DNA of 61,554 nt. Source: Pantanalinema sp. GBBB05. GTDB lineage: Bacteria > Cyanobacteriota > Cyanobacteriia > Leptolyngbyales > Leptolyngbyaceae. The notes beneath the pieces were generated by a model. It saw only the letters and a list, made by a program, of their open reading frames with translations. It did not search any database and was not told the origin of the DNA. Positions 34,217 through 44,300 of this stretch are shown piece after piece (the first letter of the stretch is position 1; each line of letters starts with the position of its first letter). The DNA lies in contig VRZD01000040.1 of the NCBI GenBank assembly GCA_016743235.1, positions 1-61,554 on the forward strand, read 5' to 3'. The position numbers were made by a program, and so were the translations under genes.

Positions 34217-35224
34217 ATGACCGAACCAATTGCCCTGGCGATCGTCGATTCAAGTCAAGCGGGGGAGGCTCGACGTAAAGCGATCGCCCTTAGTCGCCGA
34301 CTGGGCTTTAGTGAAGTTGAGCAGGGAAAAGTTGGCCTGGTTGTGACTGAAGTCGCGAATAACTTGGCAAATCATGCCGTAGAAGGGCAACTATTACTGT
34401 GTGCTTTAGAGCAGCAGGGGCAAGCGGGTTTGCAGATTCTTGCCCTCGATCGCGGTCCTGGCATCCGGGATATTGGTCTATGTCTGCAAGATGGCTTTTC
34501 GACGGCGGGTACTCCCGGCAATGGTTTGGGGGCGATGCAACGTTTATCTGATTTATTTGAGATTTATTCGCTACCCGAACAGGGAACTGCCATTTTGTGC
34601 CAAATTTGGGTTGGCTCAACCCTGCCACGATCGTCAGCCGGATTAGAGCTGGGAGCGGTGTGTTTACCCAAATCAGGGGAAGAGATCTCGGGCGATAGCT
34701 GGTCCATCTGTGCTCTGGATCAGCATCGTTACTTGATTTTGGTCGCCGATGGCTTAGGGCATGGAACTTTAGCTGCCCATGCTTCGTTAGAAGCCGTACG
34801 AGTTTTTCAGGAACAGTCGCATTGTCCCCCGGCTGATATTCTGGCAACGGCACATCAGGCTCTCCGGAGTACCCGTGGAGCCGCGATCGCGATCGCGGCC
34901 ATTGATATAGACCAACAAACTGTAGTTTATGCCGGAATTGGTAATATTGCTGGCTGTCTCTGTACAGCGGAACAGAGCACTAGCATGGTTTCCCACAATG
35001 GCACGATTGGTCATGAATTGCGTAAAATTCAGGCTTTTAACTATTCTTGGTCAAGCGACAAACTCCTGATCATGCACTCCGACGGATTACGAACCCAGTG
35101 GCGGTTAGATCACTATCCGGGCTTATGTAATCAACATCCGAGTTTAATCGCTGGAGTACTTTACCGCGACTTCAATCGGGGACGGGATGATGTCACAGTT
35201 TTAGTTGCACGGGAGGTGAACTGA
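34217..35224 (+). CDS. GHKL ATPase fused to RsbX-like SpoIIE-type phosphatase
   Basis: 335 residues. Residues ~5-135 are an RsbT/RsbW-like ATPase (VVTEVANNLANHA, LDRGPGIRD, GNGLGAMQRLSD). Residues ~145-335 are a PP2C/SpoIIE phosphatase of RsbX size, with metal-ligand positions in ISGDSWSI, VADGLGHG, HSDGLRT and GRDDVTVLV. RsbX in Bacillus dephosphorylates RsbR and RsbS to reset the stressosome. The likely role here is the same, with the ATPase domain acting as an extra switch kinase or as a docking module. It starts 7 bp after rsbT and ends 2 bp before the next gene. The first catalytic helix of the ATPase keeps the Asn of the N box, so ATP binding looks intact. Confidence 0.88.
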   Translation: MTEPIALAIVDSSQAGEARRKAIALSRRLGFSEVEQGKVGLVVTEVANNLANHAVEGQLLLCALEQQGQAGLQILALDRGPGIRDIGLCLQDGFSTAGTPGNGLGAMQRLSDLFEIYSLPEQGTAILCQIWVGSTLPRSSAGLELGAVCLPKSGEEISGDSWSICALDQHRYLILVADGLGHGTLAAHASLEAVRVFQEQSHCPPADILATAHQALRSTRGAAIAIAAIDIDQQTVVYAGIGNIAGCLCTAEQSTSMVSHNGTIGHELRKIQAFNYSWSSDKLLIMHSDGLRTQWRLDHYPGLCNQHPSLIAGVLYRDFNRGRDDVTVLVAREVN

Positions 35225-35226
35225 CT

Positions 35227-37383
35227 ATGAAGGCTCCCTTATTAACTCTAGAAGTTTACTATGAACAGGATGTGGTTCTGATCCGCCAACGAGCCCGCCA
35301 AATTGCCGAATTAATTGGTTTTGACACCCAAGATCAAGTCCGGATTGCGACAGCTGTTTCGGAAATTGCGCGGAATGCGTTCCAATATGCTAAGACTGGC
35401 AGGGTAGAATTTCGGATAGAGGGGAAATCGCCGCAAATCCTGTTAATTAGTGTGCAAGATAGAGGGGTTGGAATTGCGCATCTGCAAGATATTTTAGCTG
35501 GACGTTATACCTCTCAAACGGGGATGGGGGTAGGCATTCTAGGCTCACGGCGATTGATGGATCAGTTTCAAATTGAGTCTTCCCCAGGACATGGGACCAG
35601 TGTCTTAATGGGTAAATATCTGCCACAACGGCTTGGTCTATTAACCCCCGATCGCATGGGTCAAATTGTCGATGAGTTAGCCCGACGATCGCCTCAAAAT
35701 GCCTATGAAGAAATCCAGCGACAAAATCAGGAATTGTTGCAAGCCTTAGAAGCCTTGCGACAACGGGAAGACCAACTCACTCAACTGAATCGAGAACTGG
35801 AAGATACGAATCGAGGGGTTGTCGCCTTATATGCCGAACTTGATGAAAAAGCAGATTCCTTAAAGCGGGCAAATGAGCTGAAAACGCGGTTTCTGTCGAA
35901 TATGAGTCATGAATTCCGCACTCCCCTCAATTCCATTATGTCATTGACCCGCCTGCTGCTTGATCGCCTGGATGGTGATTTGACCGTAGAGCAAGAGAAG
36001 CAAGTAGTTTTCATCCGGAAAGCTGCCGAAGGATTATCAGAACTAGTCAATGATCTGCTGGATCTGGCAAAAGTGGAGGCTGGGAAAATTGTGGTGCATC
36101 CCACCACATTTGAAGTCAGTGAACTCTTTGCGACGTTGCGGGGGATGTTGCGTCCCTTGCTGATGCATAATACGGCAGTTAACTTATTGATCGAAGAACC
36201 AACGAACATTCCGCCGCTTTGTACGGATGAAGGCAAAGTAGCTCAGATTTTGAGAAATTTCATTTCTAATGCCTTGAAATATACTGAACAGGGAGAAGTC
36301 CGGGTTTCGGCAACTCAGGTTGAGGATCAGATTGTGTTGTCAGTAGCCGATACGGGAATCGGCATTGCCCCTGAGCATCAAGAGCGAGTTTTTGAGGACT
36401 TCGTTCAGGTGGAGTCGCCCTTACAAAGGCGAGTCAAAGGAACGGGATTGGGGCTGCCCCTATCTCGTAAATTAGCTGAGTTGTTAGGTGGGACGATTCA
36501 GCTTAACAGTAGGGTTGGAGTCGGTTCTACCTTTTCAGTGGCAATTCCGATCGTGTATGCCAGTCCTGGAGATCAAGCTGCGATCGTGCCGATGCCACTC
36601 CAGCTAGACCCCCAGCGATTACCAATTTTGGTGATTGAAGACCAGCCCGAAACCCTATTTACCTATGAGAAGTATTTGGCAGGGTCAAGTTATCAACTGA
36701 TTGCAGCTCAGACTCTGGAGCAGGCGTATCAGGCCTTAGCTCAAATTCAACCATTGGCGATCGTGCTAGATGTGTTATTAGAGGGGGAAAATACCTGGTC
36801 ATTCCTGACCCAAATGAAAGAAAATATTGCCACTCGATCGATTCCGATTTTGGTTGTCACGGTGGTTGATAATGAAAAACAGGCAAAGGCATTAGGGGCG
36901 GATGCTTTTCTGGTCAAACCCGTTGATCGCCTGACCTTATTAAACCAACTCAATACACTGCTCAATCCTGATCATCAACAAACGTTGCTCCTGATTGATG
37001 ATGATTTAGTCGTCCGCTATTTGCTGAAGCAACAGTTCTTTACAGCAGCACTGACGATTCTCGAAGCGGCGAATGGCAATGAAGGAGTGCATCTAGCGCA
37101 GCAAGCTCAACCTCAAGCGATTATTTTAGATTTAGTGATGCCAGATCTAAATGGCATTGAGGTGCTAGAACGGCTGAAAACCAATCCAGCCACACAACAT
37201 ATTCCCGTAATCATTCATACGTCGCATTCACTGGACTCCAGTGATCGTCAAGCTTTAGAACAGCAAGTGGTGGCAATTATTTCTAAAGACAGTTCCCCTG
37301 AGAATACAACAATGGTAGAACTGCAAGAAGCTTTAGTGAAGGCTGGTTTAGCACTGAACACTGAAGGAGATGATCATGGCTGA
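35227..37383 (+). CDS. RsbT-like ATPase domain fused to hybrid histidine kinase with two receivers
   Basis: 718 residues. Residues ~5-135 repeat the RsbT-like fold (TAVSEIARNAFQYA, VQDRGVGIAH, MGVGILGSRRLMD). A coiled coil (~155-220) leads to HisKA with H228 in MSHEFRTPLNSI, a second, complete HATPase (ILRNFISNALKY, DTGIGI, KGTGLGLPLS) and two receivers (~480-590, VIEDQPE, VLDVLLEGENT; ~600-715, LIDDD, LDLVMPDLNG). The protein thus has two GHKL ATPase sites of different type. The first receiver lacks the usual proline after the phospho-acceptor loop. Its position right after the RsbX-like gene suggests that stressosome release of a switch protein, or its own N-terminal domain, controls kinase activity. 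The next frame overlaps by 8 bp. Confidence 0.9.
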   Translation: MKAPLLTLEVYYEQDVVLIRQRARQIAELIGFDTQDQVRIATAVSEIARNAFQYAKTGRVEFRIEGKSPQILLISVQDRGVGIAHLQDILAGRYTSQTGMGVGILGSRRLMDQFQIESSPGHGTSVLMGKYLPQRLGLLTPDRMGQIVDELARRSPQNAYEEIQRQNQELLQALEALRQREDQLTQLNRELEDTNRGVVALYAELDEKADSLKRANELKTRFLSNMSHEFRTPLNSIMSLTRLLLDRLDGDLTVEQEKQVVFIRKAAEGLSELVNDLLDLAKVEAGKIVVHPTTFEVSELFATLRGMLRPLLMHNTAVNLLIEEPTNIPPLCTDEGKVAQILRNFISNALKYTEQGEVRVSATQVEDQIVLSVADTGIGIAPEHQERVFEDFVQVESPLQRRVKGTGLGLPLSRKLAELLGGTIQLNSRVGVGSTFSVAIPIVYASPGDQAAIVPMPLQLDPQRLPILVIEDQPETLFTYEKYLAGSSYQLIAAQTLEQAYQALAQIQPLAIVLDVLLEGENTWSFLTQMKENIATRSIPILVVTVVDNEKQAKALGADAFLVKPVDRLTLLNQLNTLLNPDHQQTLLLIDDDLVVRYLLKQQFFTAALTILEAANGNEGVHLAQQAQPQAIILDLVMPDLNGIEVLERLKTNPATQHIPVIIHTSHSLDSSDRQALEQQVVAIISKDSSPENTTMVELQEALVKAGLALNTEGDDHG

Positions 37384-39685
37384 TGCACCTTCAGTCAAAA
37401 TCCTGCATGTTGATGACAATGACACTAATCGTTATGTTGTCCAGAGAATGCTGCAAAATGTGGGATTTGAAGTCTTGGGAGCTGCAACAGGAGCTGCAGG
37501 ATTACAGTTAGTGACTGAACATATCCCTGATTTAGTGATTCTGGATGTTAAGCTTCCTGACACCAACGGCTTCGAAGTTTGCCGTCAAATTAAAGCAAAT
37601 CCTGCGACAACGCCCATCCCAGTTTTAATGCTATCGGCTTCATTGATTGAGAGCCAAGATAAAGCTCATGGTCTAGATAGTGGAGCTGATGCTTATTTAG
37701 CCCAACCTGTAGCCGCGATCGAATTACTGGCAACTATTCGCTCTCTCCTACGGATTCGTCAAGCGGAGGATGCGGCTTTAGCCTTAGCTAGACAATGGCA
37801 AACGACCTTCGATTCCATTAGTGATGGTATGGGATTATTGGATCAAGAAGGGTGCTTTTTACGCTGTAATCAGGCGTTACTGAAGCTATTTAACCAATCC
37901 ATGAATGCCATTCTGGGAGAGTCCCATCAACAAGTGATGGTTGCTCACTTGGGTACGAATGATACGCCATTTCCCAAAGTACAAGAAACCCTACGGCGAG
38001 AAAGTTTGGAAATCCAAGCCCGAGGGCACTGGTATACGGTGATTATTGAACCAGTGTTAAATCAACAGGAGCGTTTGGCTGGAGCAGTCTACATTCTCAA
38101 CGATATTACCGATCGCCGACGGGCTGAAGAAAATCGCTTACTACTGTCGGCGATCGTTGAGTCCTCGCAGGATGCCATTATCGGCTTTACGTTATACGGC
38201 ACGATCGTCAGTTGGAATACGGGAGCCGAAAAGATTTTTGGCTATACAGCCGCTGAAATTAAAGGGCAGTCCATTTCCTTCCTAGCTTCTCCCGATCGCC
38301 CTGGAGAAGCATTACAAATTCTCGATACGATCCGGCGTGGCGAAAGTATTACCAATCTAGAAACAGTTTGTTTCCGTCAGGATGGTCAGCCGATTGAGGT
38401 TTCTATCACCGTTTCACCCATTAAAAGCAGTGATGAACGCTTAGTTGGGATTTCCGCTACAGTGCGCGACATTACCGAACGCAAGCAAGCAGAAGCCGAA
38501 CGGGAGCAATTACTGGCTCTAGAGCAAACAGCCCGTGAGCAGGCAGAAGCAGCTAATCGGATCAAGGATGAATTTCTAGCGGTGTTATCCCATGAGTTAC
38601 GATCGCCGCTGAATCCGATTCTAGGTTGGGCAAAGCTATTACAGAGCCGTCATTTTGATGAGGCGGCATTAAAAAAAGCGTTGGAAACGATCGAGCGGAA
38701 TGCCAGTTTGCAAGCCCAGTTGATTGAAGATTTACTGGATGTCTCGCGCATCATGCGGGGTAAACTCAGCCTGAATATGGTTCCCGTTGACTTAGCTGCC
38801 ACGATCACAGCAGCCTTAGAAACTGTGCGGTTGGCCGCTGAAGCAAAATCGATTCAAATTGATACGAATCTCGACTCGGCGATCGGACGAGTGTTAGGTG
38901 ATGCGGCGCGGTTACAGCAAATTGTTTGGAACCTTTTATCAAATGCCGTCAAATTTACGCCCGAAGGGCGACGAGTAGATGTTTACTTAGAACGAATTGA
39001 TTCCCACGCTCGCCTTATTGTGAGTGATACTGGCAAAGGCATTAACCCAGACTTTCTTCCCCATGTATTTGATTATTTTCGGCAGGCAGACAGCACCACG
39101 ACCCGTAAGTTTGGGGGGTTGGGACTAGGGTTAGCGATCGTGCGGTACTTGGTCGAACTTCATGGTGGCACGGTTTGGGCAGAAAGTTTAGGAGAAGATC
39201 AGGGCGCTACATTTACGGTAAGCTTTCCACTGATTGAGGATACACCTAAACCACAAGCCGAACTGATACCCCCAACAACGCCGCCGACAACTCCAGTATC
39301 ACCATTGACAAACCTACAGATTCTCGTGGTTGATGATGATTCTGACAGTCGCAACTTTTTTGCTTATGCACTGGAACAATACGGCGCGATCGTCACCGCC
39401 GTTGACTCTGCCCAAGCGGCTCTACAACTAGTGACCCAATCAGAATTTGACTTACTGCTTAGTGATATTGGTATGCCAGAGATGGATGGTTATACTTTAT
39501 TACGCCAAATCCGGGCCTTGGAAGTGGCTCCCAAAAAATCGATTTTGGCGATCGCGCTAACCGCCTATGCCGGTGAAATCAATCAACAGCAAGCTCTTGC
39601 GGCTGGATTCCAACGCCACATTGCCAAACCTGTGACTCTAGAAGAATTGATTCAAGAAATTATTAGTTTAGTGAGTCCAGTCTAA
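37376..39685 (+). CDS. Hybrid histidine kinase, REC-PAS-PAS-HisKA-HATPase-REC
   Basis: 769 residues from the ATG at 37376, which has AAGGAG six bases upstream. The ATG at 37370 is too close to that site. Receiver 1 (~5-125) has D57 in LDVKLPDTNG; PAS units are ~135-250 and ~260-380; HisKA has H406 in LSHELRSP; then HATPase (NLLSNAVKF, DTGKGI, GGLGLGLAIV) and receiver 2 (~650-765, VVDDDSDS, LSDIGMPEMDG). It overlaps the preceding stressosome kinase by 8 bp and is the last gene of the operon. Its N-terminal receiver can plausibly take phosphate from the second receiver of that kinase. The core is nearly identical in motif detail to those at 10491 and 56063. No DNA-binding or sigma-factor output closes the operon. 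Confidence 0.9.
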   Translation: MADAPSVKILHVDDNDTNRYVVQRMLQNVGFEVLGAATGAAGLQLVTEHIPDLVILDVKLPDTNGFEVCRQIKANPATTPIPVLMLSASLIESQDKAHGLDSGADAYLAQPVAAIELLATIRSLLRIRQAEDAALALARQWQTTFDSISDGMGLLDQEGCFLRCNQALLKLFNQSMNAILGESHQQVMVAHLGTNDTPFPKVQETLRRESLEIQARGHWYTVIIEPVLNQQERLAGAVYILNDITDRRRAEENRLLLSAIVESSQDAIIGFTLYGTIVSWNTGAEKIFGYTAAEIKGQSISFLASPDRPGEALQILDTIRRGESITNLETVCFRQDGQPIEVSITVSPIKSSDERLVGISATVRDITERKQAEAEREQLLALEQTAREQAEAANRIKDEFLAVLSHELRSPLNPILGWAKLLQSRHFDEAALKKALETIERNASLQAQLIEDLLDVSRIMRGKLSLNMVPVDLAATITAALETVRLAAEAKSIQIDTNLDSAIGRVLGDAARLQQIVWNLLSNAVKFTPEGRRVDVYLERIDSHARLIVSDTGKGINPDFLPHVFDYFRQADSTTTRKFGGLGLGLAIVRYLVELHGGTVWAESLGEDQGATFTVSFPLIEDTPKPQAELIPPTTPPTTPVSPLTNLQILVVDDDSDSRNFFAYALEQYGAIVTAVDSAQAALQLVTQSEFDLLLSDIGMPEMDGYTLLRQIRALEVAPKKSILAIALTAYAGEINQQQALAAGFQRHIAKPVTLEELIQEIISLVSPV

Positions 39686-39802
39686 AAACTTGGTTGAACG
39701 ATAAAAGGCCATATCATCCTGAACTGTGCTGACAGGGGAGCGACGCGGATTAAATGCTTCATCTTGAGCTAAAGTAAAGGCAAAATCATTGCCTGATAAG
39801 AG

Positions 39803-41146
39803 ATGGTGAGCCAACTACCTAACTCGATCGCCCAACCTGCTTGGCAACAACTGATCCACTGGATTGCTGATCCTCTAGGGTTTCAAGCCAAATACAGCCG
39901 AGAGTACGGTGACATCTTTACCATGCATCTGAGTGGATTGGGACCATTTGTCATTGTGGGTCAGCCTCAGGCAATTCAAGAGATTTTTGCTCAAGACTCT
40001 CGGTTTGATGTGGGTCGAGCGAATCATTTAGCTGAGCCGCTGATTGGGAAGAATTCCTTGCTGTTAATGGATGGCGATCGCCATCGCCGTGAGCGTAAAT
40101 TGCTGATGCCGTCATTTCATGGGGAACGGTTACAGACCTATGCCAATCAAATCTGTTTGATTGCAAGTCAGGTGGCTGACCAGTGGCAAGTGAATCAGCC
40201 GTTTATTATGCGGTCAGCCATGCAGCAAGTTAGCCTGGAAGTAATTTTACAGATTGTCTTTGGTATCAGCGAAGGAGACCGCTATCAGCAACTGAAGCCA
40301 TTATTAACAGCATGGCTGGATATGACCGATTCTCCGCTCCGCTCTAGCATGTTATTTCTGCCGTTTCTCCAACAAACCTGGGGAGGCTGGACTCCTTGGG
40401 CACAGATGAAACACCGTCAGCGCCAAATTCACGATTTGTTGCAAGCAGAAATTGCTCAACGGCGATCGCAGCCGGCTCCAGACTGCACAGATATCCTTAG
40501 CTTAATGATGGCAGTGCGGGATGAAGCCGGGCAAGCTTTGAGCGATGCCGAGTTACGAGATGAACTGCTCACGCTCTTATTTGCGGGTCACGAAACGACT
40601 GCGACTACCCTTGCCTGGGCATTTTATCAAATTCATCGCCAGCCCCAAATTCGGGAGAAGTTGGGGCAAGAACTCGATAGTTTAGGGACAGGAGCCGCAC
40701 CGCTAGAAATTGCCCAACTGCCCTACTTGACGGCTGTTTGCCAAGAAACTCTGCGCATGTATCCTGTGATTCCTGTCCTGTTTCCCCGCCTGACCAAATC
40801 AGCTATGACGATCGCAGGCTATTCCCTAGAGGCAGAAACTACATTGATGCCCAGCGGTTATCTAGTCCATTACCGGGAAGATTTGTATCCTCATGCCCAG
40901 GAATTTCGCCCAGAACGGTTTCTAGAACGCCAATTCGCCCCGCATGAATATTTACCCTTTGGGGGCGGCAGCCGTCGGTGTTTAGGCTATGCCTTAGCGC
41001 AGTTAGAAATGAAACTTGTGCTTGCCACCATTCTATCGAAGTATGAGTTAGCTCTAGTGACCAACCAGCCGATCTCATCGCAACGACGGGGATTTACGCT
41101 GGCTCCCGTTGGTGGAATTGAAATGGTAGCTACAGGTCAACGATAA
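39803..41146 (+). CDS. Cytochrome P450, CYP110-like
   Basis: 447 residues with the three P450 landmarks: the I-helix FAGHETTATTLAWA, the K-helix ExxR in QETLRMYP, and the heme-binding loop FGGGSRRCLGYALAQLE with the thiolate ligand at C393. Together with LPNSIAQPAWQQLIHWIADPLGFQ at the N-terminus and length, it resembles the cyanobacterial CYP110 family, enzymes that oxidise fatty acids, alkanes or terpenes. There is no N-terminal membrane anchor, so the enzyme is soluble and depends on ferredoxin-type electron donors. No terpene synthase or redox partner lies nearby, so the substrate is unknown. It follows the stressosome operon by 117 bp in the same direction and is followed by a hairpin terminator. 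Confidence 0.9.
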   Translation: MVSQLPNSIAQPAWQQLIHWIADPLGFQAKYSREYGDIFTMHLSGLGPFVIVGQPQAIQEIFAQDSRFDVGRANHLAEPLIGKNSLLLMDGDRHRRERKLLMPSFHGERLQTYANQICLIASQVADQWQVNQPFIMRSAMQQVSLEVILQIVFGISEGDRYQQLKPLLTAWLDMTDSPLRSSMLFLPFLQQTWGGWTPWAQMKHRQRQIHDLLQAEIAQRRSQPAPDCTDILSLMMAVRDEAGQALSDAELRDELLTLLFAGHETTATTLAWAFYQIHRQPQIREKLGQELDSLGTGAAPLEIAQLPYLTAVCQETLRMYPVIPVLFPRLTKSAMTIAGYSLEAETTLMPSGYLVHYREDLYPHAQEFRPERFLERQFAPHEYLPFGGGSRRCLGYALAQLEMKLVLATILSKYELALVTNQPISSQRRGFTLAPVGGIEMVATGQR

Positions 41147-41173
41147 TTATTCTCTGTCGAGGAAAAGATAAGT

Positions 41174-41198
41174 AAAATGTAACATATAGTTGCATTTT
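41174..41198 (+). terminator. Terminator after the P450 gene
   Basis: AAAATGTAAC (41174-41183) pairs with GTTGCATTTT (41189-41198) over the loop ATATA, with one G-U pair, and the right arm ends in a T-run followed by ATCTCT. It lies 27 bp after the stop codon. The remainder of 41199-41381 shows no gene. Confidence 0.55.
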
Positions 41199-41381
41199 AT
41201 CTCTAAGTGCAGTTCTAAAGGACTAACAGTGGAATTCTAACCAGATAAGTCTAGCTGCCGTCGAGGGTTGGGCTAGGTACGACTGATTGTTCAGACCCTA
41301 ATTTAGGTTCAACTTTCAATCAATTTGGTTCTGGCGGTTTGACTATAGAACTATCTATGTCTATTTTGCTATCCACCTATC

Positions 41382-44300
41382 ATGTTTAATAAAAGGTTAA
41401 TTAAGAAAAAGAAGTCATTCCGATCGCGGCAATCTAGTGCGGTAGATACTCCAGCCCAAACTCGAGTTGCAGGATCTCAACCATGTGACCCAGTGGCACA
41501 AGAGCTAAACCGTCGCAATCGGGAATTAGAAACCTTCCATCGCATTTCCACGATTCATCTTCATCCTCGATCGCTACAAACGGCATTTCAAACTACGGTT
41601 GAGGAAATTAGCCTTGCTACAGGATTTCCGATCGTCACGATCGAACGGTATGACGCGATTCGGCAAGTGATGGTGTTTGAGGGCAGCAAGGGCATCCCCC
41701 TACCGCCTGACTCACCGATTTTCGAGGTTCCAGTTGACCAGACCTACTCTGGTAGCGTGGTGCGGCTTAAACAACCCGTGATCAGAACTTGTATACCGGG
41801 AGAATTCGATGCCTGTGAGGCTAACGTCATCCTGAACCAGCTAGCGATTCAAACGTTGATTTGTATTCCCCTACTGGTGAATGAACACGCGATTGGCACA
41901 TTAGGGTTAGCCCATCCCGAAGCAGTGACGATAGATGAGGCGTTACTACAGTGGCTGACCAGTTTAGCTAGCTATATTACGTTGTTGATGGAACACCAGC
42001 AAGCCGATATGGCGCTCAAACGATCGCAGCAGCAATATCAAGCGCTAGTGCAGTCGATCGATGGCATTGTGTGGGAATACGATTTGTTGACCCAGCAGTT
42101 TTCTTTTGTTAGCCAAAAAGCAGAAGCGATTTTGGGTTATCCAATTATGCAATGGCTAGCAGAACCGGAATTTTGGGAAAACCATATTCATCCGGCCGAT
42201 CGAGAATGGGTTATCAAGGCGTGTAAAACAGCAGCGGCGTTAAAGCAAGATAGCCTGTTTGAATATCGCATGTTAGCGGCTGACCAGCGCATTGTCTGGA
42301 TTCAAGATGTGGTGAGTGTTGTGGTTGAACACGATCAAGCGGTGCAACTACGAGGAGTATTAATTGATATTAGTGAACGTAAACGGATTGAAGCTGAACA
42401 CCAGCAGGTAACCCAGTTATTGCGCTTGCAAGGCAAGACTCTAGAAGCTTGTGCTAATGGGATTGTAATTACCGATCGTCATGGGATCATTCAATGGGTG
42501 AATCCAGCTTTCACTACCTTAACGGGTTATACAGCAGCGGAAGCCAGAGGTAAAAATCCCAGTGTCTTGGTGAAGTCTGGTCACCATCAACAAAAATTTT
42601 ATGATCATCTGTGGAACACGATCTTGTCTGGACAAGTTTGGCGCGGGGAACTGATCAATCGTCGTAAGGATGGCAGTTTGTATGATGAAGAAATGACGAT
42701 TACCCCTATTCGGGATCAACAGGGTGAAATTAGCCATTTCATTGCGATTAAACAGGACGTTAGCGATCGTAAACACATTGAACTAGAACTTTTGGCGACT
42801 CAAAGCCGGTTGAATATGCTGCTGTCGGCTAGCCCTGCGGTGATATATGCTCTCCACCCTGACGCTTTAGACCACCCGCGATATATTAGCGATAATCTGC
42901 GAACAGTAACGGGCTACGACCCGGAATCCGTGATACGTCAACCAGGTTGGTTTTTCGACTGTGTGCATCCTGGCGATCGCGAGGTGTTATTCCAGCAAGC
43001 TCAAGCCTGGCTGAATGCTGGGGCTGAAGGTTTTACCAGTGCTCACTATCGATTTCAGAATGCGGATGGCTCCTGGATTTGGGTCTATGACCAATTAACT
43101 GCTGTCCGCGATCAATCGGGTGAGGTGATTCAGTTAGTCGGTGCGTTTGCCAATGTCACTGCCCAAGTAGAATCCGATCGCCGACTAGAGCAAATTTCTC
43201 GTCATGTTCCTGGTGTGATCTATCAGTACCGCTTGCGCACCGATGGAACGTCCCATTTTCCTTATGCCAGCGAGGGCATCCGGGAAATTTATGGGATTGC
43301 TCCCAGCGAGGTAGCCAACGATGCAACGCCTGTATTTGCAGTCCTGCATCCCGACGATGTTGAACGGGTGAGCCAGTCAATTATGGCATCGGCTGAGCTG
43401 TTAACGGTGTGGCAGTGTGAATACCGGGTGCAATTGCAGGATGGACAAATTCATTGGCTGTATGGACAGGCAACCCCCCAGAAAGAACCGGATGGCAGTG
43501 TGCTTTGGCATGGTTATATTACTAATGTTACCGATCGTAAGGCGGTAGAAACCCATTTGGCCGCGCTTTATCAACAGGTGCAGCAACTCAATGCCACTTT
43601 AGAAGTCCAGGTTCAAGAGCGCACCACTCAACTGCAACAAGCCCTCGACTTTGAGGCAATGTTAAAACGAATTACTGACAAAGTGCGTGATAGCTTGGAC
43701 GAGCAACAAATTCTGCAAACGGTGGTAACAGAGTTAGCCATGGGCTTAGAGGTAAGCTGTTGCGATACCAATCTCTATGACCTGGAACAAAAGACGTCAA
43801 CAGTTTGTGCAGAATATACTACATCGTTGCCGCCATTAATGGGCAAAGTAATCCAGATGGCATCAGCCTCAAATCCTGTGATCTACGAGCAATTATTACA
43901 GGGGCAATACTGCCAGTTTTGTCAAATTGTTCCCAGTCTAGTACGACCCTTACAGCATGAGTTTGCTATCTTAACGTGTCCAATCTGGGACGACCAAGGA
44001 GTATTAGGCGATCTCTGGTTATTTAGAAGTAAGGAAAGAACGTTTGACTCCTTGGAAATCCGTTTAGTCCAACAGGTAGCAAACCAGTGCGCGATCGCGC
44101 TCCGACAGGCACGGTTATATCAAGCCGTACAACGTCAAGTGGAAACTTTAGAGCATTTGAATCAGTTAAAAGATGATTTTCTCAGTACTGTTTCCCATGA
44201 GTTACGCACACCAATGGCAAGCATTAAAATGGCAACTCAACTGTTAGAAATTAGCTTCCAACGATTAGTGCTACCGAGCGTTGATAGCACTCCGATCCAA

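Noticed and set aside
34308..34853. Minus-strand frame of 181 codons
   Set aside because: Fully inside the phosphatase gene, whose plus-strand product has clear motifs; composition is not protein-like.
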